Assembly: GCA_965218865.1 (NCBI GenBank)
Contig: CBDCME010000045.1
Location: 1-44,700, forward strand
Direction of reading: 5' to 3'
Origin: CBDCME01 sp965218865
GTDB taxonomy: Bacteria > Pseudomonadota > Alphaproteobacteria > JAAXGF01
Length of the DNA stretch: 44,700 nt
Shown here: positions 37,055 through 44,700 of the stretch, piece by piece
Position numbering within the stretch: position 1 is the stretch's first letter
Layout of the letters: each line of letters starts with the position of its first letter
Position numbers and translations under genes: made by a program
Notes under the pieces: generated by a model
What the model saw: only the letters and a program-made list of their open reading frames with translations
Told to the model about the DNA's origin: nothing
Databases searched by the model: none

Positions 37055-37588
37055 ATGCGGCGCATGATTTGGTTCTTTCTCACGGCGTTCATGGCCTCTG
37101 CCGGGGCGGTCCATGGCGGCGAATGGATTTCCGATCCACGGAACGGCTGTGCGGTCTGGAACGCGGCGCCCCAAGGCCTTGAACGAATTGAATGGTCCGG
37201 CTCCTGCGTTCGCGGCAAGGCCCAAGGGGCCGGGCTTCTGCAGTGGTATAGCGACGACCGCCCCGCCGATCGTTACGAGGGTACTTACGAAATCGGCAAG
37301 ATGCACGGCCAGGGCATTCTGACCTACGCTAACGGCGACCTCTACAAGGGCGGCTTCCGTGACGACGAGAAGGATGGTCTCGGCCTCCAGACCTGGGCCA
37401 AGGGCAACCGCTACGAAGGGACCTACCGCGCCGGCAAGGAAGACGGACACGGCGTCCATATCTGGGCCAACGGGCGACGTTACGAAGGTGATTTCCAGGA
37501 GGGAAAGATGCACGGCATGGGTGTCTTCACCTGGGAAGACGGTGGCCGCTACCAGGGCCGCTTCGATCAGGGCAAGATGATCGATTGA
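37055..37588 (+). CDS. Exported MORN-repeat protein
   Basis: A 177-residue protein with a signal peptide (MIWFFLTAFMASAGAVHGG). After a Cys pair (NGCAVW, GSCVRG) come five MORN-type repeats, for example YEGTYEIGKMHGQGILTY, YKGGFRDDEKDGLGLQTW and YEGDFQEGKMHGMGVFTW. MORN repeats form beta-hairpin ladders that bind lipids or proteins. It is probably periplasmic; function unknown. It stands 119 bases after the oxidoreductase on the same strand. Confidence 0.92.
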   Translation: MRRMIWFFLTAFMASAGAVHGGEWISDPRNGCAVWNAAPQGLERIEWSGSCVRGKAQGAGLLQWYSDDRPADRYEGTYEIGKMHGQGILTYANGDLYKGGFRDDEKDGLGLQTWAKGNRYEGTYRAGKEDGHGVHIWANGRRYEGDFQEGKMHGMGVFTWEDGGRYQGRFDQGKMID

Positions 37589-37783
37589 GCGGGCCGTGCC
37601 GAGGCTCAATTCGGGGACCCGTGGTCGGCCTGAAATTGACCCCGCGAAGTGAGTCAGTCGACCGATCATGACCGTGAGAATATCACTAACTCCTTATTTT
37701 ATAAGGGTTTTTCCGCTCTAAATAGGCTTGCTCGCGGTTTCGATCGCCGGCTATCCAGGCCCAGCGTAAACGAGGTTAAGACC
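37589..37783. other. Leader region of the PLP enzyme gene
   Basis: About 195 bases. An AT-rich stretch near 37690 (TTATTTTATAAGG) could be a promoter. I looked for a SAM-II riboswitch, which often precedes met genes in alphaproteobacteria, and did not see its conserved segments. Confidence 0.3.
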
Positions 37784-38947
37784 ATGGCGAAAGCTCGAAA
37801 CCGTCCGCATTTCGCGACCCGGGCGATTCATGCCGGGCAATCGCCGGATCCGACGACCGGCGCGGTCATGACGCCGATCTACGCCACTTCGACTTACGTT
37901 CAGTCCAGTCCGGGCGTGCACCAGGGCTACAACTATTCACGCGGCCGCAATCCCACCCGCGAGGCCTACGAAGGTTGCGTGGCCGACCTCGAGGGCGGCG
38001 CCGCCGGATTTGCCTTCGCTTCGGGCATGGCGGCATGCGCGACGGTGCTCGAACTCTTGGACCACGGCTCTCACGTGGTTGCCGTGGACGATCTTTACGG
38101 CGGCAGCTACCGCTTGTTCGAGAACGTTCGCCGGCGCTCGGCCGGGCTTGAATTCAGCTTCGTTCCCATGATCGATCGGGGCGACCTCGAAACCGCCCTG
38201 CGGCCGGAGACGCGGCTCATATGGGTCGAGTCACCGACCAATCCCCTGCTCAAGATCGTCGATTTGACGATGATCGCCGAGCTGGGGCGTGAACTGGGTA
38301 TCGTGACGGTGGTCGACAACACCTTCGCCTCGCCGTGGGTCCAGCGTCCCCTCGAGCACGGGATCGACCTCGTCGTTCATTCGGCGACCAAATACCTCAA
38401 CGGTCATTCGGACGTCGTCGGTGGTATCGTCGTCGCGGCCGAGGACGGCGATCCCGCCCAGCGCTTGCGGTATCTACAAAACGCAGTCGGTGCCATCGCC
38501 GGGCCGTTCGACAGCTTTCTCGCGCTGCGGGGTCTAAAGACGCTGGCCTTGCGCATGGAACGCCACTGCGCCAACGCGGCCGCGGTCGCCGTTTGGTTGG
38601 ACCAGCATCCGGCGGTCGAGCGCGTGTACTATCCGGGCTTGCCGAGCCATCCCCGGCACGCCCTCGCCCGCCGCCAGATGCACGGTTTCGGCGGCATGGT
38701 CAGCGCCGTGATCAGGGGGGGGCTGGCGCCGGCGCGCCGCTTTCTCGAACGTTTCGGGGTCTTCCGCCTGGCGGAGAGTCTGGGCGGGGTGGAGAGCCTG
38801 GCCGAGCACCCGGTGATCATGAGCCACGCCACGATCCCGCCGGAGGTCCGGGCGAAAATCGGAATCGCCGACGGCTTGGTCCGCCTCTCGGTCGGGGTCG
38901 AGCATATCGACGACCTTATCGACGATCTCGATTCGGCTCTGAGATAA
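37784..38947 (+). CDS. Cys/Met-metabolism PLP-dependent enzyme (cystathionine lyase/synthase type)
   Basis: A 387-residue protein starting MAKARNRPHFATRAIHAGQS. The PLP lysine is Lys203 in VVHSATKYLNGHSDVVGG; NYSRGRNPTREAYE and TRLIWVESPTNPLLKIVDL are further family blocks, and VVDNTFASPWVQRPLEHG precedes the lysine. This is the cystathionine gamma-synthase/gamma-lyase/O-acetylhomoserine group; members differ little, so synthase versus lyase cannot be settled. It acts in the cytoplasm in methionine and cysteine interconversion. A frame upstream to 37649 is open, but homology starts at 37784. Confidence 0.92.
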   Translation: MAKARNRPHFATRAIHAGQSPDPTTGAVMTPIYATSTYVQSSPGVHQGYNYSRGRNPTREAYEGCVADLEGGAAGFAFASGMAACATVLELLDHGSHVVAVDDLYGGSYRLFENVRRRSAGLEFSFVPMIDRGDLETALRPETRLIWVESPTNPLLKIVDLTMIAELGRELGIVTVVDNTFASPWVQRPLEHGIDLVVHSATKYLNGHSDVVGGIVVAAEDGDPAQRLRYLQNAVGAIAGPFDSFLALRGLKTLALRMERHCANAAAVAVWLDQHPAVERVYYPGLPSHPRHALARRQMHGFGGMVSAVIRGGLAPARRFLERFGVFRLAESLGGVESLAEHPVIMSHATIPPEVRAKIGIADGLVRLSVGVEHIDDLIDDLDSALR

Positions 38948-39065
38948 TGCCGCCGGAGATGAGCCCGAACCTTGGGCGCGCGATGTTTCGGCTTGCCCGC
39001 GATCGTCGTGGGTGTGGCCGTGCCTGTCCCATGCCGGCCGTCGAGGGGAAGAATTTGGCGCGTTC

Positions 39066-39084
39066 CGCGGGTTCCTTACCCGCG
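39066..39084. terminator. Candidate hairpin between convergent genes
   Basis: CGCGGG-N7-CCCGCG lies between the PLP enzyme gene (plus) and rpmJ (minus). There is no T run, so it is a weak bidirectional terminator candidate. Confidence 0.3.
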
Positions 39085-39094
39085 CTGCCGCCGT

Positions 39095-39220
39095 TCAGCC
39101 CTGGCGGGCCTTGAAACGGGGGTCCGTCTTGTTGATGACGTAGAGCCGGCGCTTACGGCGCACGACCCGGCAGTCCTTGTGCCGTTTCTTGGCCGATTTC
39201 AGCGACTTCAACACTTTCAT
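39095..39220 (-). CDS. rpmJ: 50S ribosomal protein L36, long zinc-free type
   Basis: A 41-residue basic protein, MKVLKSLKSAKKRHKDCRVV to RRLYVINKTDPRFKARQG. This is the alphaproteobacterial/YkgO-like form, lacking the CxxC...C-H zinc ligands of standard L36. It binds 23S rRNA in the large subunit. The start at 39220 is preferred to the longer in-frame extension because homology begins there. Confidence 0.93.
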   Translation of the reverse strand: MKVLKSLKSAKKRHKDCRVVRRKRRLYVINKTDPRFKARQG

Positions 39221-39445
39221 GTTCGCGTCTCCGTCATCCCCAAATTCCACCCCACCGCGTGGGCGGCCCAAGCGCGGAATTCGACCGCGAAACACCTGTT
39301 GCCGGGGGGCAGCAACTTAGGTTGCCGACAACGCCGTGTCAACGCGCCTTGGGGCCATACTCTCCGAATTGGCTGATGAAGAAGTTAATTCGCGAGGGTC
39401 CGAAACGGGCGAACCAATGGGATCCGATCAGCGGGATCGTGGCCC

Positions 39446-40369
39446 CTACTTGGCGGCTTCGACCGTAACTTCCTCGCCGGCGGATACGGTGATGAGTTTG
39501 CGGACGTCGTGGGGGTCGGCGCGGCCCCAGATATTGGTTTTCGCGGCCAGGCGGATTTCGTTTACGGTGATGAGTTTGCCCTCGGCGCGGCCCCAGATAT
39601 TGGTTTTCGCGGCCAGGCGGATTTCGTTTCCCCTGGAGATCGGCGTCGGTCCGAAACCGATCGCGATCGAGTCGCCCTCGACCCAGAACGCCATCTCGCC
39701 GGCCTCGACGACATCCTTGGCGTCGGCTTCCAAATCGGCGTGAGCGGGGACAGAGAAATAGACCTCGTTTCCCCAGGTATTGGCGCTGGACTTGAAAGGC
39801 AACTTTTCGTAGATGGCGTTCGCCGTGGGGGTGTCGAACAGCTCGACCAAAATCTGGACCCTTCCTACCGAAATCTTCAAGCGGCGTGGCATGTTTTGAT
39901 GGACCTCCTGGCCACCGATCCCGGCGGCCCGTTTTTCGGAATCGCTGTCTTTTCGCGCGTCCTCCCTGGACATTTGGGTGCCACAGGCACCGCCTTCGGC
40001 GCAATATTTCGCCGCCCACCGACGCAGCGTTCGCCGGCCCTTGCCCGGAGACGGCTCGACAATCGTGTCATCACCCGTGAACGTCCGCACCAATCCCCAC
40101 CCGCGCAACACATCGACTCGGCGCATCACCTCGTCCCTGGGGAGGTGGAGCGCGTAACTCAAGGTCCCCGGGGTGTAGCGTTCATAGGAAAGGCGGCAGA
40201 CAAGCTCCCGAAGAACGTCGTCCCCGAGGAGGCCGACGAGCCGGTCAAACTCCCGGGCCACGCCGTAGGTGGTTTCGGGACCGCCGAGGGGAGCGGGAAT
40301 GGGCCCGTCGGCACGCGCCGGCGCGGCGACAAGAAAACAGGCAAGGACAATGGCAAGGTGCTTCATCAT
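39446..40369 (-). CDS. Signal peptide + ArsR-like winged helix + cyclophilin-like domain
   Basis: A 307-residue protein with signal peptide (MMKHLAIVLACFLVAAPARA). Residues about 38-128 form a winged-helix-like domain (FDRLVGLLGDDVLRELVCRL, then LRGWGLVRTFTGD and RTLRRWAAKYCAEGGACG) about two-thirds identical to that of the protein at 16962-18392, and the DNA is similar too. After a charged linker a cyclophilin-like (TM1367/DUF3830-type) domain begins near PRRLKISVGRVQILVELFDT, with EVYFSVPAH and IAIGFGPTPISRGNEIRLA. Its C-terminus is duplicated: NEIRLAAKTNIWGRA occurs twice. Such cyclophilin-like domains normally stand alone in the cytoplasm. The function is unknown. Confidence 0.8.
   Translation of the reverse strand: MMKHLAIVLACFLVAAPARADGPIPAPLGGPETTYGVAREFDRLVGLLGDDVLRELVCRLSYERYTPGTLSYALHLPRDEVMRRVDVLRGWGLVRTFTGDDTIVEPSPGKGRRTLRRWAAKYCAEGGACGTQMSREDARKDSDSEKRAAGIGGQEVHQNMPRRLKISVGRVQILVELFDTPTANAIYEKLPFKSSANTWGNEVYFSVPAHADLEADAKDVVEAGEMAFWVEGDSIAIGFGPTPISRGNEIRLAAKTNIWGRAEGKLITVNEIRLAAKTNIWGRADPHDVRKLITVSAGEEVTVEAAK
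39486..39628. repeat. Tandem duplication inside the cyclophilin-like gene
   Basis: ACGGTGATGAGTTTGC recurs 78 bases apart (39486 and 39564), and GGCGCGGCCCCAGATATTGG 66 bases apart (39518 and 39584). The copies are otherwise near identical, adding about 22 residues in frame to the C-terminal strand region. Confidence 0.85.
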
Positions 40370-40480
40370 CGGAACCCCCTGTACCGCCTACAGACGAATT
40401 ACCATACATCAATTCCGCTGCCGTGTTAGCCTCTGAAAGCGGATCGTTAGTTCGACGAGACCGTTTCTCTCTTCTTGTTG

Positions 40481-40768
40481 TCACGCCTGGACGATCATGA
40501 GTCCGCCGAGAAGGACGAGCAGGGCGGTGGCGACGTAGCGGCACACCCCTGGCACGATTTCCTTGCGGCGGAAAAAGAACCCGACAAGAAACGGAATGGC
40601 GGCCGTCATCAGCACCAGGAGAAAAGCCGCGGCGACAGCCCAAAATACGTCCCCGATCGAGCCCAGGGGATCGTCCTTTAGCAGGTGCAACATCAAGACG
40701 ATGATGAAAGCAGTGAGTAGGTTCCCGAAGATCCACGCCTTATTGGAGCGGAGAAGAATTGTTTTCAT
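40481..40768 (-). CDS. Small membrane protein of the GMC operon
   Basis: A 95-residue protein starting MKTILLRSNKAWIFGNLLTA. Three hydrophobic segments are visible (FGNLLTAFIIVLMLHLL, VFWAVAAAFLLVLMTAAIPF, and VATALLVLLGGLMIV). Its ATG overlaps the stop of the upstream Tat-type gene (ATGA), so the two are coupled. It may anchor or carry electrons for the oxidoreductase, but no haem or metal ligands are seen. Function unknown. Confidence 0.7.
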   Translation of the reverse strand: MKTILLRSNKAWIFGNLLTAFIIVLMLHLLKDDPLGSIGDVFWAVAAAFLLVLMTAAIPFLVGFFFRRKEIVPGVCRYVATALLVLLGGLMIVQA

Positions 40769-41181
40769 CCGAGTTTCTCCGACCGGCCGATGCTTCGGAA
40801 GGTCAACACCGCGAGCAAAACCTCCGTCGTCGAAAGCAACCAACCATCGATGGTCACGAGGTCCTCGCGTTCGAAATCGTGGGCGATTCGCGTCCGCACA
40901 GCTTGCTTGAGCGTTTCCGCGGGAGCGTTGATCGTACGCCGCAATTGTTTTTCCAGGCGGCGCGCGATCTGGTCACGATCGAGACGGCGATAGCCGGGAA
41001 TTGTAGCGATACAGATCCGGCCCAAGGCGACAAAATCCTGGTGATGCTCGAACGCATCCCAAATATGGGATAAGTCAAACCTCGGGCGTGGATTGGTCGC
41101 GGCCCAAAGACGCGTGAGAAAGCTTTCGCCGTACGCCGAGGCGATGACCGACAGAAACATGAAAAAACGCCGCGAAAACAT
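40765..41181 (-). CDS. Small subunit-like protein with Tat-like signal
   Basis: A 138-residue protein starting MFSRRFFMFLSVIASAYG, with a twin-arginine followed by a hydrophobic stretch. The rest is helical (HIWDAFEHHQDFVALGRICI, then DRDQIARRLEKQLRRTI). Its place just 11 bases after the GMC oxidoreductase fits a gluconate-2-dehydrogenase subunit 3-like partner, a Tat-exported small subunit that carries the FAD subunit across the membrane. That role is inferred from context and the signal. Confidence 0.65.
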   Translation of the reverse strand: MFSRRFFMFLSVIASAYGESFLTRLWAATNPRPRFDLSHIWDAFEHHQDFVALGRICIATIPGYRRLDRDQIARRLEKQLRRTINAPAETLKQAVRTRIAHDFEREDLVTIDGWLLSTTEVLLAVLTFRSIGRSEKLG

Positions 41182-41192
41182 CGAAACAAACC

Positions 41193-42824
41193 TCAGGAAT
41201 ATCGTCGCTTGATGTGATCGGCCAAGCGAATCGCGAAGGCGACGATCGTCATCGTTGGGTTGACCCAGCTGCCGGTGGGGTACACGGCACTGCTGGCCAC
41301 GTAGAGATTGTCGATCCCGTGCACACGGCAATCCAGGTCGACGACGCCGGTCTTGGGATCGTCGGACATTCGGGTGGTCCCCATATGGTGGCTACTTATA
41401 CCAACTATTGGTCGGATATCATCTTTCGTCAGAGCTCTGGTAACCCGCACCCGACCGTAAGGGGCGATGGTGACCGCGAAAAGTTCGATCGACCGACGCC
41501 ACGTCCGCATGTCAATCTCTTGGATGCGCCAGTCCAACTCTACGCGTCGCTGGCCGAACAGATCGACCTGTTCTGAGAGGCGGACGCGGCTATCCCGGTT
41601 GGGAAATTGCTCACCACTAATTTCGACGATCGCGAATCGGCTCTTGCTCGAGCCAGATTTCGGTATCTTCTTCTTGAAGCCTCGACGATCGATGGTATTT
41701 TTGTAAATCAGGTTGGCGACGTCGTCGATGTCGACGAGAATGTTTCCTAAATGGAAACCGATGTCGCCAAGGGATTCCGCGTTGGCGGCCATCTCGACGA
41801 TCGCGGCCATCTCGACGATCGCGTCAATCGATTCTGTGCCCATGGGAAGCGGCGAAGTTGGGTAGAGCCTCAATCGAAAATTGCCGATGCCTTCCTGCAA
41901 AATAATGTCTGGCTTGGGTGTAAACAGCCCCTTGACGAGACTATTTCCAACCTCGGTCTTATTCATGAATAAATCGAAGTCCGGGGCATTTTCGGATAGC
42001 CAGAGAATACCGCCCCAGATCGCTGAGTGATCCATATAGTATCGGCCGACCAAATCATGGCCATTCCCGAGACCGACGTTCTTTTGCTGTCGAGACAACA
42101 ACAGAAGGCGCGCGGTTTCAATGCCGCCCAAGGCCAGAATGAACTGTTTCGCCTTCACCGCGAAGCTGGGGCCGTCGATGCATTTTACCTCAACCTTTTC
42201 AACGTGGCTCGCTGACCAATTGGCGATTAGTTCCTGGGCATTGGAATTCAGGAATACCGTCACATTCGACGCCCGATTCAGCCGTTCTCGATAGACTTCG
42301 CCGAATCTCGTCGGCGGGCTTTGATGAGAGACGGACGCCGTAAGTGGTCCCTGGGTGAAGGGCACAGGGTCGTACCCCGCGCGCCGGTGCCAGCCGTCAA
42401 TGTCCTCAAAGTCCACGCTTCCCAGTTGGCAAACATCCTGAGCTCGTGGATAAAAAGAAGCGATTTCCTCGAGAACGAGCGGCCAGCCCGTGCCCGGGAT
42501 ATCGGGCCTCGCCTTTAGGTCGACCGGTGTCAACGGGTAGCACATCCCGCCTCAATGATTGGTGGTGCCACCAAAAAATCTGAGACGTGCGAAGGCAAGG
42601 TCAAAGTCGTTGAAACTACGATTCTCGCCTTCGTAAAGGGACTGGGTGACCTGGTCGAATTCGACGTCCCCACTCTCGAGTAGTATTACCGAGAGAGAAC
42701 TTTCGATTAACTTATTGGCGACCGTAATTCCCGCCGCTCCGCCCCCAACGACGCAAATATCTGCCTCTAATAATTCCTGATCTATGTTACGTCCATCAAT
42801 AATAATCCGATGATACCCTACCAA
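41193..42824 (-). pseudogene. GMC-family FAD oxidoreductase with in-frame TGA
   Basis: The frame of 543 residues has the FAD-binding ICVVGGGAAGITVANKL, FFGGTTNH, and the C-terminal GMC signature HHMGTTRMSDDPKTG with VYPTGSWVNPTMTIVAFA. An in-frame TGA at 42552-42554 lies where the family has Trp (GGTTNH-W-GGMCYPL). The rest is intact. An 18-base tandem duplication (near 41789-41823) encodes IVEMAA twice. It would oxidise an alcohol or sugar, probably in the periplasm with the Tat-type small subunit. As read it is truncated after 90 codons; an ATG (MCYPLTP) could restart the second part without the FAD site. Confidence 0.85.
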
Positions 42825-42917
42825 ATTTCTTTCTATGTTTGAACGTCAAAGTTTTACCTGATTACGCACTCTCCTCCGAGGAATTGGTCTGGTACGAAAC
42901 GTGAACATTCATATAAT

Positions 42918-43295
42918 GGGGACAGTATACAATTTTTATGAGTTAGTCGTAACTAACTATCTCCGGCCTTCGAGAGAAAACCCGCCCCCATGGCCGATCA
43001 CGTCTCCACGCCCCCAGAACGATCCGAACCGACGGCCCTTGCCCGCACGATATCGCGCCTCGCCCCGGGGCGATCACCGCCAGCCATGGATAACGATCCC
43101 CGCCCATTCCCCCCGGGACCTTGGGAACGGCGAAAAAACACGGCCGATTCTCCGGCCACGCCCGGCCGCACCCGCCGGTCCTTAGAGCCGTATCGCGACA
43201 AGCCAAAATCGGATTGTCCGTCCCCACGCAATTCCAAAAGGCGGCGGACAAGCTATATCTGAAACACCTAGTCCGAAAATTCGTAAACTGTCCCC
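42918..43295. repeat. Putative MITE-like element with GGGGACAG ends
   Basis: GGGGACAGTATACAATTTTT at the left and, inverted, GGGGACAGTTTACGAATTTT at the right enclose 378 bases with no supported gene. The end sequence also occurs at 18414. The arrangement looks like a non-autonomous mobile element, but no target duplication was verified. Confidence 0.45.
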
Positions 43296-44095
43296 GTATA
43301 GAGTCGTCGAGCAGGGGCGAGATCACCGCGATTTCCTCCCATGGCGGCTCTTGCGGGTCGATCGATTATCCCATTACCTTGCACCCAGTCTCGGCAAGGG
43401 GAGCCAAGTCTCGTTTGTTCCGGGCCGAGGCCAGATTCTCAAATAGCCGGAAATAATCTCGCGGCCAAGCTTGGATAATCTCGAGCCGCCGTGTCCGCTC
43501 CGCCGCCCCTCTTACCCGACAAACAAAGGATCGAATTTTTCCTCTCGTTTCCGCTCTGGCTTCCCTCTCGTTTCCGCTCTGGCTTCCCTCTCATTTTCGC
43601 TCTGGATCTTGAGCGTCGGGCCGGAAAACAATTTGTGTACGCTTGGCATTCGAAATCCCGATATTCCTCACCCGAAATTTAATATTTGAATCCCGCGAAT
43701 GATGAAAATTCCTGGCCGAGTTCGTGGCTGTCACTGGTCGGTGCGTGGACGGCTTCCGTTTGGGACGGGTGAAGGGGTGTTGGCTGAAAAGTGGCTGGGA
43801 GCCGCCATGTGTTGGCTCCGTTGACGCGGTGCTTCCTGGCCGCTGGCCCCGATGCGATCGGCGGATCGGGTCCCGGTCGCGGGCGTCGATCGAACGGGGC
43901 CGATTTTCTCGGGCTCGTTTTCGAAAGGGTTCCCGAGCAATTTTTGCCTTTCGCCCGGTTGCGTCGTTGCCCCGGCTGTTTATTATGGCGCCAACCGATC
44001 CGGTTTGGGCGTCGTTTCGTCGCCCCCCGGGTTACCGAAGGCTCCGAGGCCTGTTCGAGCGAGGGGAGGGAGAACTGGGCAACAATTACGGATTG
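43296..44095. other. Intergenic region before the aldehyde dehydrogenase
   Basis: About 800 bases without a supported gene. It contains the 23-bp tandem repeats at 43541-43609. A minus-strand frame covering 43679-44557 is the shadow of the aldehyde dehydrogenase frame. The dehydrogenase promoter should lie in 43900-44080 but was not identified. Confidence 0.4.
43541..43609. repeat. Three tandem copies of a 23-bp repeat
   Basis: CCTCTCGTTTCCGCTCTGG begins at 43541 and 43564 exactly and at 43587 with a change to CCTCTCATTTTCGCTCTGG. The period is 23 bases. No coding function is evident. Confidence 0.9.
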
Positions 44096-44700
44096 ATGGT
44101 CCCCGGCGCCACCAGCGGCGCCGGATACGTGGATGTCAACGCGCCATACGATCTTTCGAAGATTGCCGCGGTGGAGCGGGCGGATGGCGCGACGGTGGAG
44201 CACGCGCTCGCCACCGCCTATGGTCTGTTCAGAAATCGGGACGCGTGGAAGTCTGGCGCGGAACGCATCGAAATCCTGGAACGGACCGCGAACATCATGC
44301 AGTCGCGGCGGCAGGAACTCGAGACCGAGGCCGCCCGCGAAGGCGGCAAGCCGCTCGTCGACTCGCTGGTCGAGGCGGATCGGGCCATCGACAGCGTCCG
44401 CATCTGCATCGAGGTCTTGCGCACCGAGCAAGGGAACGTGATCCCGATGAACGTGACGCCCTCTTCGTCGAACCGTGTCGCCTTCACTCGGCGGGAGCCG
44501 ATCGGGGTTGTCGTCGCCGTCAGCGCCTTCAACCACCCCCTCAATCTGATCGCTCATCAGGTGGCGCCGGCGGTCGCCGTCGGCTGCCCCGTGGTCGTGA
44601 AACCGGCCCAGGTCACCCCGCTCTCGTGCCTCAGATTCATCGAAATCCTGCGCGAGGCCGGCCTGGGCAACGAATGGTGCCAGCCGGTCATCACCGCCGG
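44096..44700 (+). CDS. Aldehyde dehydrogenase (partial, runs off window)
   Basis: About 201 codons from a tentative ATG (MVPGATSGAGYVDVNAPYDL) to the window end. The NAD(P)-dependent aldehyde dehydrogenase core is clear: REPIGVVVAVSAFNHPLNLI holds the conserved catalytic-site Asn, and VGCPVVVKPAQVTPLS the conserved Lys. The nucleophilic Cys lies beyond the window. Upstream in-frame codons (NNYGL) make the start uncertain; GGGGAGGGAG lies about 15 bases before it. It oxidises an aldehyde to an acid; the substrate is not known. Confidence 0.88.
   Translation, partial: MVPGATSGAGYVDVNAPYDLSKIAAVERADGATVEHALATAYGLFRNRDAWKSGAERIEILERTANIMQSRRQELETEAAREGGKPLVDSLVEADRAIDSVRICIEVLRTEQGNVIPMNVTPSSSNRVAFTRREPIGVVVAVSAFNHPLNLIAHQVAPAVAVGCPVVVKPAQVTPLSCLRFIEILREAGLGNEWCQPVITA

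Noticed and set aside
37589..37783. SAM-II riboswitch before the Cys/Met PLP enzyme
   Set aside because: The conserved pseudoknot segments of SAM-II were not found.
42552..42554. Selenocysteine at the TGA of the GMC gene
   Set aside because: The family has Trp at this position, not Cys, and no SECIS-like hairpin is evident after it.
42835..42860. Shared promoter-like TTGAC...ACATAGAAAG in the IS110 left end and upstream of the GMC gene
   Set aside because: The likeness is short and the spacing does not give a proper -35/-10 pair in either place.
43679..44557. Long minus-strand frame
   Set aside because: It is antisense to the clear aldehyde dehydrogenase frame and has no domain of its own.

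Overview
The window is GC-rich DNA from a bacterium that looks like an alphaproteobacterium of the Rhodospirillales type. The evidence is a dnaK-dnaJ-dapB cluster, the long 41-residue form of ribosomal protein L36, a fused 1153-residue indolepyruvate ferredoxin oxidoreductase-type protein and a TldD protease. It also carries a class III polyhydroxyalkanoate (PHA) synthase pair. The genus cannot be named from the sequence.

Layout. 1-1200 (minus strand): a three-gene overlapping operon built around a Panacea-domain (SocA/DUF4065-like) antitoxin that is broken by one base, followed by a putative toxin that runs off the window. 1257-2988: a palindromic repeat split by an IS110-family element. 3180-5340: tldD and a frameshifted 1-Cys peroxiredoxin. 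5434-8147: IS256-family and IS630-family elements. 8798-13735 (minus): a PHA block with a cNMP-binding protein, a phasin-like coiled coil, an alpha/beta hydrolase, phaC and phaE. 14029-18392 (plus): a HAD hydrolase, a frameshifted asparagine synthetase, and an exported winged-helix module fused to an epimerase. 18517-23369 (minus): a methyltransferase, dapB, dnaJ and dnaK. 23736-28728: an SDR remnant, an NTF2-like gene divergent from a LysR regulator, secreted unknowns and a DUF1326 protein. 28835-32099: an AT-rich lipoprotein/hydrolase locus cut by an IS4-family element with a clean 9-bp target duplication. 32541-38947 (plus): an exported ankyrin protein, the oxidoreductase, an exported MORN protein and a Cys/Met-metabolism PLP enzyme. 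39095-42824 (minus): L36, the second exported winged-helix protein (fused to a cyclophilin-like domain), and a GMC oxidoreductase with a Tat-type small subunit and a membrane protein. 44096 to the end: an aldehyde dehydrogenase cut by the window.

Three themes stand out. First, a signal peptide plus ArsR-like winged-helix module occurs twice, each time in front of a different domain that normally stands alone; I know of no description of this. Second, a family of seven copies of a roughly 132-bp palindromic repeat is dispersed between genes, and one copy is the insertion site of an IS110 element with a CT core and a structured left end where a bridge RNA would lie. Third, single-base lesions are frequent in mobile and accessory genes (about ten frameshifts and two in-frame TGA codons at Trp positions), while dnaK, dnaJ, tldD, phaEC and the 3.4-kb oxidoreductase are intact.
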